60,146 bases of DNA from positions 1-60,146 of the forward strand of contig NZ_BBWU01000053.1 of assembly GCF_000974765.1 (NCBI RefSeq), given 5' to 3'. Under the pieces are notes generated by a model that was given only the letters and a program-made list of their open reading frames with translations, made no database searches and was not told where the DNA came from. This DNA is from Sphingomonas changbaiensis NBRC 104936. GTDB lineage: Bacteria; Pseudomonadota; Alphaproteobacteria; Sphingomonadales; Sphingomonadaceae. Below are positions 54,535 through 60,146 of the stretch, one piece after another; the stretch's first letter is position 1; every line of letters starts with the position of its first letter. Position numbers and translations under genes: made by a program.

Positions 54535-54583
54535 ATATCCTTCTCCCACTTGGAACACGGCCAAGCTGCCGAGCCCTTCGAGA

Positions 54584-54961
54584 TTACCTCGGATGACGAT
54601 TGGCAAGCGCGATCCCGGCGAGGTTCTGAGAACGTCTGATGTGGCGCACGCGAGCCCGTGCGCCGGCTACCTGCAAAGCACCAAACCGTTCGAGATGGCG
54701 CAGGGCAGATCCTCGGCATTTCACGGTGCCATTCGCCTTTGCAACAATATCAGCGGCATCGCCGATTAGCACGAAATCGGACAAGCCGAGCGCCAGAGCA
54801 ACCCCAAGAGCGTGGGTCAACGCGAGCCACTCCGCATCCGTGCTGGAGCCCTGCCCAATGTTGGGGAGAATTATCGTCATCCCGGCGACAACGACGGCAA
54901 TCTCCATTGTGCCCGGATCAGGGCGGCAGCCACCATCGAAGAAAACCTTCACGCGACGCAT
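54584..54961 (-). CDS. RNase H-like fold protein, incomplete catalytic set
   Basis: A 125-aa protein resembling RNase HI. Catalytic-type residues are Asp9 (KVFFDGGCRPDPG), Glu44 (STDAEWLALTHAL) and Asp68 (FVLIGDAADIV). The fourth Asp, usually in an NxxAD motif, is Gly116 (NLAGIAL), so activity on RNA-DNA hybrids may be reduced or changed. The ATG at 54961 follows GGAA. It starts 17 bases after the upstream small gene, suggesting one transcript. This is distinct from the housekeeping RNase HI. Confidence 0.75.
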   Translation of the reverse strand: MRRVKVFFDGGCRPDPGTMEIAVVVAGMTIILPNIGQGSSTDAEWLALTHALGVALALGLSDFVLIGDAADIVAKANGTVKCRGSALRHLERFGALQVAGARARVRHIRRSQNLAGIALANRHPR

Positions 54962-54977
54962 TTGGATTCCGCAAAGG

Positions 54978-55235
54978 CTAAAGCCCGGCGCGGTCGAGTG
55001 CTGACGCAATCTCTGCGTACGCTGAAACGCCATCTTTTGGCGTAAGACGGTTCATGACGGTCTGCACGCGACTTTGCGCTACCTGCAGCGTCTTGTGTCG
55101 TACGGCACGGGCCAAATTGGTTCGTCCCGAAGAGCTCGTGCCCAGCAACGCCGACCATTTCTCCTCCTCGGCAGCCAAAACCCCCAACGCCAGCCGCAGC
55201 CCGTCGCGCTGTCCGCGATCATAGTCGTCCGACAT
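54978..55235 (-). CDS. Small hypothetical protein
   Basis: An 85-aa soluble, helical protein (MSDDYDRGQRDGLRLALGVL, LARAVRHKTLQVAQSRVQTV). AAGGAAG lies four bases before the ATG. It is the first gene of a likely operon with the RNase H-like gene. No family is recognised. Confidence 0.65.
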   Translation of the reverse strand: MSDDYDRGQRDGLRLALGVLAAEEEKWSALLGTSSSGRTNLARAVRHKTLQVAQSRVQTVMNRLTPKDGVSAYAEIASALDRAGL

Positions 55236-55378
55236 ATTCTTCCTTCTGAATGGGCGTTTGCCGTCTTAGTCCTGTTCTGGAGCCCGCAAAACGGGGACCT
55301 CACAATCGCTGGTGCCCAATCGCAAGACGATCGCTAAACCGGACCAGGTGAATGTCCGCTAAGGGTGGAAACCGGTCG

Positions 55379-55594
55379 TTAGTGGTTGGAAATCCAAGTG
55401 GCCGCAGCGAAAGCAAAACCACCGATTGCCATCCCCCCATAGCAGCCCATCAACGTCCAATATGTTTTGGGGTGCGTAGCGCGAGGAAAATGGCGGAAAT
55501 TCACATTGATCGCCGCCTCCCCGTCCCGAAGGCACCATACAAAGAGGGTCGCGCCCATGACCCCGCACATGATGCTCAACACTAGATCGCTCAC
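55379..55594 (-). CDS. Small two-helix membrane protein
   Basis: A 71-aa protein with two hydrophobic segments (LVLSIMCGVMGATLFVWCL and YWTLMGCYGGMAIGGFAFAA) joined by a polar loop. The GTG at 55594 has AAGG upstream and gives a compact protein. Function unknown. Confidence 0.6.
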   Translation of the reverse strand: MSDLVLSIMCGVMGATLFVWCLRDGEAAINVNFRHFPRATHPKTYWTLMGCYGGMAIGGFAFAAATWISNH

Positions 55595-55874
55595 GCCGCC
55601 TTCTCGCACCTACTACATTCGGGAGACTGTCGTCGTTGCCGCTAAAGTCCGCAATGAGAATGGCCGCGCTTTCTCTAATGGCAGGAAAGGGTCGATTGCG
55701 ACCCTCAGGCCGGCCGCTGCATCGAAAGTTCGTAACGGATGGAAAGCAGACGCTCGCTCGCTTCTTGTGAAGTTGGTCGCCGTTGCTGTAGCGACCAGCC
55801 AAAGCCATTTACACGCGCCGCGCCGCGGGGTTTGTGATAGCCAAGGTCAGGAGCTGAAACAGCAGGGGGAAACT

Positions 55875-56699
55875 ATGGCTACAGTTGCGGGAGAACTTCC
55901 GGTCGGCGGGCGTCGCGATGACCATTTGTCAGGAACGCCGCGGGCGCACTCGGCCGACCGCTGGATCTTCGTTGCCATGGCAATGTGGTTCATAGGCATC
56001 GTGCTAGTCGGCTTCATTCCGGATTCGATGATGAAGGTGGGCATGGTTCGAGCAGGGGCGAGAGCCCCTTTCCCGCTCGTCCTGCACGTTCACGCGGTGC
56101 TTATGGGGAGTTTCCTGCTGCTGCTGCTGGCGCAGACGCTGATGGTTGCAACCGGACGCTGCGCCTTGCACAAGCAGGTTGGCGTTGCAGCCTTCGTGCT
56201 GGTGCCGGCGCTGGTGGTCGTGGGACTCCTCCTGGCTCCGACGATGTATTACCAGGTGTGGGGCGGAGCGCACTTTGGTCCGCCCCAGGTTCGGGCGGCG
56301 CTGGCGCCGGTCGTTCCACTGCTCGAGAACATCCTGCTGCTGCAGATCAATGCCGGCGTGCTTTTCGCCGCTTTCATGACGATTGCCTTGAGAGCGCGCG
56401 CAACACACTCCGGATTGCACAAGAGGATGGTCTTCCTCGCCACAGCCGTCCCGCTCGGCGCTGCTATCGATCGCATGTCGTGGCTGCCATCCAGCATGCC
56501 GGCGAACCCATGGGCCACCGATGCCTATGTGTTGGCGGCATTGGCGCCGCTCTTCGTGTGGGACGTCGTTCGCCACCGACGGATTCATCAAGCATATGTG
56601 TTGTTTTTGGGGCTCTACGTCCCCGCCGCAGCGCTAGTCATTGTCGCGTGGGACAAGCCTTGGTGGCATGCCGCGGCGCATAGGATCATGGGCGTGTGA
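55875..56699 (+). CDS. Polytopic membrane protein with conserved His residues
   Basis: A 274-aa protein with about seven hydrophobic segments, for example WIFVAMAMWFIGIVLVGFI, GSFLLLLLAQTLMVATG and HKQVGVAAFVLVPALVVVGL. The HVHAVLMGS motif, further His in HKQ and HKR, and the DVVRHRRIH end suggest a haem- or quinone-related fold like DUF2306-type proteins, but this is uncertain. The ATG lies after GGGGGA. No obvious operon partner. Confidence 0.65.
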   Translation: MATVAGELPVGGRRDDHLSGTPRAHSADRWIFVAMAMWFIGIVLVGFIPDSMMKVGMVRAGARAPFPLVLHVHAVLMGSFLLLLLAQTLMVATGRCALHKQVGVAAFVLVPALVVVGLLLAPTMYYQVWGGAHFGPPQVRAALAPVVPLLENILLLQINAGVLFAAFMTIALRARATHSGLHKRMVFLATAVPLGAAIDRMSWLPSSMPANPWATDAYVLAALAPLFVWDVVRHRRIHQAYVLFLGLYVPAAALVIVAWDKPWWHAAAHRIMGV

Positions 56700-56866
56700 G
56701 GCCCCTCTGCCGGCGAAGGGATTGACCTCGCGCCGGCCGGGCCGAAGCGAAAGCTTGAACTGAACGTCCCGCAAGCGGCGTTGGCGGACATTCACACTCC
56801 CATTCACAATCGTTACCCTTGGCAACCCCGGCGTATCGCCGCAGCTTCCCGCCGCGGAGGAGCGCG

Positions 56867-57432
56867 ATGATCATGAGGGGTGTTCTGGCCGCTGTTGCGG
56901 CTGCTTACGTTGCCTCTGCGCCGGCGAGTGCGGGGCTTAAAACTTCGACCCGAGATTTACTGGGTCGATTTCTTCGGCTTCATCTTAACCTATTCAAGGC
57001 CAGCGGCGATCTGGTCATCACCAACGGGGACATTTCCGGCGGCCAAGTGAATGGCAGCATCATCGAATTCGGCTGCCCGCATCCGTATTTCACGACGCTC
57101 TAATCCTTTGGACGCCAAGGGCTCGGGCGAGCTTCGCGTCCGCGCCTTCGTAGAAAGCGACCCGATCCCGCCGCCAATCGCGACGCTCGCCCTGACCTCT
57201 GATTATCAGCATCTCACGCTGGAGCGCTGGCTTCGCGATCTATATCGACGGCGACAACGCGTTGGCGATCGACAATGCTCATGTCACGTGGGTCCCTGAG
57301 CCTGCCACATGGGTCATGATGATTGCGAGTTTGGCTGCGGTCGGCGCCAGCACCAGGCGAGCGCGCCAAGGCTTGGCCCGCCACAAAGAACACTCAGTTA
57401 CCCTATGCGCTCGTACGGCGAGAGCAACTTGA
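56867..57432 (+). pseudogene. Decayed PEP-CTERM protein gene
   Basis: A good ribosome site (GGAGG, six bases) and ATG open a signal peptide (VLAAVAAAYVASAPASA), but the frame stops at 57103. About 170 bases later another frame carries IDNAHVTWVPEPATWVMMI followed by ASLAAVGASTRRAR, a full PEP-CTERM tail, ending at 57430-57432. Start and tail thus lie in different frames with coding-like pieces between, so the gene has at least two frameshifts. Confidence 0.75.
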
Positions 57433-57554
57433 CACCGAAATGGAGTCAGGCGGTAAGGCCACTCGATGCATGTGCCCGCTGACAACCCGAAAGGAACAGA
57501 GGAAATGATCTTCGATCTGATCCGATTTCGGATCTGGCGGATCGAGGTAAAGCG

Positions 57555-58142
57555 ATGCAAGGCGAAGAACTGAAGGCCCTCCGTAAGGCGAGCGGCCGAA
57601 CGCAGGGCGAGCTAGCCCAAGCGATCGGTCTCACCAAAACGTACGTGGGCATGATGGAGCGCGGTGTCGCACCAATCGAGCCGCGCACCGCAGCCGCCAC
57701 CCGCTATCTGCTCGACCGGTTCTGGGTCGGCCGCGCAAAGGACGGGCAATGGTTTGTCGCTCGGCGCACCACGCGGAAGCTGCCTTCAGCCGTCGCTATG
57801 TCCTACCTCGAGAGCGAGCTGATGCTTTATGGCATCTTCCCACGGCGAGATCAGGCGTATCGCTGGGCGGTCGCCCTTCGACAGAGCGCCCGGCCTCGGA
57901 ACACCCGCTCGCTAACTACGCGCGCGCCAGAGCAACCCACGGGGCAGTTGAGTACGAGGCGCCCGGCCGATGCCGCCCAAAAACCGCTAGAGGCGGACGA
58001 CGATCCGGAACTTTTCGAGGAACGGCTCCGGAGGCTGTCTAAGCATAAGCCGGTGGATACTCATGTCTCCGCCTCCATTCAGAAGCTGAAGCATTCAGAG
58101 CAGTTGCTTCGTGATCCCAAGGCCGAAGAGAAGCCTGAGTAG
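57555..58142 (+). CDS. XRE-family HTH protein with C-terminal extension
   Basis: A 195-aa protein. Residues about 1-60 form a helix-turn-helix domain (LKALRKASGRTQGELAQAIG, TKTYVGMMERGVAPI). The rest is basic, with a conserved-looking middle (FVARRTTRKLPSAVAMSYLE) and a disordered, charged tail. GAGG precedes the ATG. It is convergent with the next small gene, the stops lying two bases apart. A regulator of the accessory region is plausible. Confidence 0.75.
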   Translation: MQGEELKALRKASGRTQGELAQAIGLTKTYVGMMERGVAPIEPRTAAATRYLLDRFWVGRAKDGQWFVARRTTRKLPSAVAMSYLESELMLYGIFPRRDQAYRWAVALRQSARPRNTRSLTTRAPEQPTGQLSTRRPADAAQKPLEADDDPELFEERLRRLSKHKPVDTHVSASIQKLKHSEQLLRDPKAEEKPE

Positions 58143-58144
58143 GC

Positions 58145-58321
58145 TCACTCCTGCGTCGGATTGCTGCGGACGGGCGGATTCTCGCTCTCCAGTTCAGCAG
58201 CGCGGCTCTCAAGGTCATCCGCCAGTGCGATCAGCCCGCCATGAGCGAACACGTCACTGATCTGATCCGCGAGCTGGCGGCATCGCTTCGCCTGCGCGCG
58301 AAGCTGTCTGGAATCGTCCAT
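58145..58321 (-). CDS. Small helical protein
   Basis: A 58-aa protein predicted to be all helix (MDDSRQLRAQAKRCRQLADQ, IALADDLESRAAELESENPP). AGGA lies eight bases before the ATG. Similar short Arg/Glu-rich proteins starting MDD-RELR are familiar from alphaproteobacteria, but no role is known to me. Confidence 0.65.
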   Translation of the reverse strand: MDDSRQLRAQAKRCRQLADQISDVFAHGGLIALADDLESRAAELESENPPVRSNPTQE

Positions 58322-58759
58322 GGCATGCGTCCTGGAACCGGCTGCTCGTCGGGCTCGGTTAACGTCCGATCTTCGGGCTGGTTGCGGGCACAGCGGCTGG
58401 CAAATAGCCCGTTGAGTGGCAACGGGCGTACAAGCTACATAACCGCCTTTCATCGGTCCTAGTATCTGTGCAGCATGAGGCGACGCCTGTGGCACCGCTC
58501 AACCTGCTGGCAAATTGGTACGCTGTCCCGTGCATCCGATGACGCTGACGAGCGCGGTCCAATCGGCGCTCAGGGCGCGTCGGCGGCAGGTCGAAGTGCG
58601 TGATCTGCTCGGTGCGAGCAAGCGCGCCCCGCACAGGCGCTCGAGAGCTTGGTCGCTGAGCGGACGAGCGCGCTATTGATCAGGACGACGCACATTGTGC
58701 GTCGTGCGGACCAACATGGCTAACTAGCGAGGCCTCCACTGGTATCTACCGAGACCGGC
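58322..58759. other. Gap without recognised gene
   Basis: About 440 bases between the small helical gene and the recombinase remnant. No supported frame, hairpin or repeat was seen. Confidence 0.45.
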
Positions 58760-59308
58760 CCGCATCCAGCTCCGCGTCTCGCGGCATAAGCTTAGCAAGC
58801 ATGCTCGACCTTATTGGCCAGGGCGGGATCGATATCGTGGTGGCCGGGAACGATGCCGCAGAACGTGGAGGCGTTTCTGCGGGTACCGCCCAGTTGAAGC
58901 GCATTGGCGACATAGGCGAGACCAGCTTTGTATCCGTCGAGGTCGAATTGCTCGACCGGGCCGGCGCCTCATTCGTCAGCGTGGCGCAGTCGTTCAACAC
59001 CACCACCAGCATGGGCCGGCTGACCCTAAATGTGCTGCTGTCCTTCGCCCAGTTCGAGCGTGAGGTGGCTGGCGAGCGCATCCGCAATAAACTTGCGGCG
59101 TCTAAGCGCAAAGGGATGTTGGATGGGGAGCAGCGTCCTTCTGGGTTACCACGTGAAGGACTGTGAGCTGCTCGTGAACGAGCGCGAAGCTGAAACCGTC
59201 CGCCACATCATGCGACGCTATCTCGCCCTCAGTTCAGTGCGCGCACTGCAGGAAGAGCTGACAGCGCAGGATTCACCCGCAAAGGTCGCAATCAGAAGCA
59301 GCGCGTGA
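58760..59308 (+). pseudogene. Decayed serine recombinase (resolvase/invertase)
   Basis: Fragments of a large serine recombinase in two frames. The first contains GASFVSVAQSFNTTTSMGRL, TLNVLLSFAQFEREVAGERI and RNKLAASKRKGM, the conserved end of the resolvase domain. The next frame continues LGYHVKDCELLVNEREAETV, RHIMRRYLALSSVRALQEEL, the start of the recombinase domain. The catalytic N-terminal Ser region and the zinc-ribbon C-terminal part are absent. Earlier residues are scrambled. It marks past element integration near the right edge of the accessory region. Confidence 0.8.
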
Positions 59309-59440
59309 AAGGTATCTTCGCGAACCTTGGGACTGCCCATCGAGGTTGATTCGTCGGATACTGACTCTCGGCCGCGAGGTGATGAACGCGTCGCTCCAGC
59401 GCATGAACACCTTCCGGATCTCGAGTACCGTCCAAGGGAG

Positions 59441-60100
59441 TCACTTCCAGTCGGTCGCCACCGCAGTGCGCTCCTGCTCCGCATCCAGCGGGGCGCCGGT
59501 ACTCATATCCTGCGCCGCGGCTTCGATCGCGCCGGAGCCGGCCTGGCGATATTCGGTCGCGTGAGCGGGCCCGGCCGCGAGCTGGCGCAAGCGCCAGGCG
59601 CCGCCGTCGCGACAGGCGATACCGTCAAGCGTCTTCTGCTCGAACGTGCGGCACCAGGCGCCGTCACGCGCCTTGAAGGTCAGGCCGATCCGCACCGGCG
59701 CGTCCGGCGCCTGCGCGGAGGCGAGCTGCGTTTCCAGCGCCTGGGCCAGCGGGCCGGTCGCGAGCAGCGGATCGCGTACCGGCTGGAGCTGCCGGCCCAG
59801 CACCAGGCCCAGCACCAACGTCGCCGCAATCGCTGCCCATTGCGGGGTCGCCCAGCGGCTGCTTCGGGGCAGCGGCACGATTTTAGTGCCCTGGCGCACG
59901 ATGTGCTCCAGCCGCTCCGGCACCGGCGCTTCCGCAATCGGATCGAACCGCGCCTTGAGCAGGGCGCGCAACCGGCGCCCCGCTTCCACTTGCTGCGCGA
60001 GCACAGGGTTGTCCGCCAGCGCGGCCTCGACACGGCGGCGCTCGATCTCGCTGAGTTCGCCGTCGACGAACGCGCCGATCGTTTCGCGATCTATCGTCAT
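59441..60100 (-). CDS. Anti-sigma factor (membrane-anchored)
   Basis: A 219-aa protein. The N-terminal segment (ETIGAFVDGELSEIERRRVE) is the anti-sigma domain pattern that clamps an ECF sigma factor. A single membrane helix (QWAAIAATLVLGLVLG, about residues 88-103) is followed by a periplasmic domain with two Cys (GAWCRTFEQ, DGIACRDGGAW). The start overlaps the upstream gene's stop (ATGA), as expected for a sigma/anti-sigma pair. AGGGA precedes the ATG. Confidence 0.85.
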   Translation of the reverse strand: MTIDRETIGAFVDGELSEIERRRVEAALADNPVLAQQVEAGRRLRALLKARFDPIAEAPVPERLEHIVRQGTKIVPLPRSSRWATPQWAAIAATLVLGLVLGRQLQPVRDPLLATGPLAQALETQLASAQAPDAPVRIGLTFKARDGAWCRTFEQKTLDGIACRDGGAWRLRQLAAGPAHATEYRQAGSGAIEAAAQDMSTGAPLDAEQERTAVATDWK

Positions 60101-60146
60101 ATCGCTTTCCCTAGCTCGGCAATCAGCGCCTCGCGGCCGCGCGACA
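60097..60146 (-). CDS. C-terminal end of upstream gene, probably ECF sigma factor (partial)
   Basis: Only the last 15 codons are in the window (SRGREALIAELGKAI and stop). The stop overlaps the anti-sigma start by ATGA. Short Arg/Leu-rich ends of this kind are typical of sigma factors encoded just before their anti-sigma gene; identity is inferred from that context. Confidence 0.45.
   Translation of the reverse strand, partial: SRGREALIAELGKAI

Noticed and set aside
55345-55760. Possible dispersed repeat with GTCCGC near 55350 and 55640
   Set aside because: The two stretches share only short words by eye; not enough to claim a repeat family.

Overview
The window is high-GC alphaproteobacterial DNA, most likely from a sphingomonad (Sphingomonas or a close relative). 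This rests on a PEPxxWA-type PEP-CTERM surface protein, short inverted repeats of the GAGCTTGTCGAAG and CGACTTCGCTCGA kind between genes, a consensus EcfG-type stress promoter, HWE-family signalling and DUF6481/DUF5681 proteins. No rRNA, tRNA or CRISPR array was found.

About 1-38.8 kb reads as ordinary chromosome. On the minus strand a MarR regulator is followed by 4-hydroxyphenylpyruvate dioxygenase, homogentisate dioxygenase, a small cupin and a fumarylacetoacetase-type hydrolase: tyrosine breakdown through homogentisate. A palindrome overlapping a good promoter in front of hppD is the likely MarR operator. Beside it lie an orphan receiver protein, a MATE pump and a DmeF-type metal exporter. 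On the plus strand an AI-2E family protein precedes a six-gene unit (PepSY protein, response regulator, sensor kinase, TolC-like, adaptor, RND pump) joined by 4-base overlaps. Then come a lipoprotein-type isoaspartyl methyltransferase with a beta-propeller protein, a sulfotransferase, and a three-gene set (HAD phosphatase, NTP transferase, CDP-glycerol-transferase-like protein) that looks like surface polymer or head-group synthesis. A class III cyclase with TPRs and altered active-site residues, a PEP-CTERM protein and a TIR-TPR membrane protein follow. Next is a signalling cluster built from chemotaxis parts (two stand-alone CheB proteins, a Crp-like regulator, a CheB/CheR/PAS/HWE-kinase fusion and a receiver), then SURF1 facing a cyoABCD quinol oxidase operon.

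About 39-59.4 kb has the look of an accessory or island-like region: many very small genes, decayed genes (DUF188, PEP-CTERM tails, a serine recombinase, a frameshifted small gene), a ParB-methyltransferase fusion with a DUF5681 protein, and a restriction-endonuclease-like gene divergent from a small XRE regulator. It also holds many stress-flavoured genes: a DJ-1/PfpI protein behind an EcfG promoter, a cold-shock protein, a hybrid kinase, and a chain of tiny genes coupled by successive ATGA overlaps. One of these looks like ribosome modulation factor, one is a SANT-like mini DNA-binding protein, and one is a 72-aa protein with a paralogue 1.5 kb away. This tiny-gene chain is the most novel-looking feature.

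The last 700 bases return to core-type genes: an anti-sigma factor and the tail of what is probably its sigma factor.
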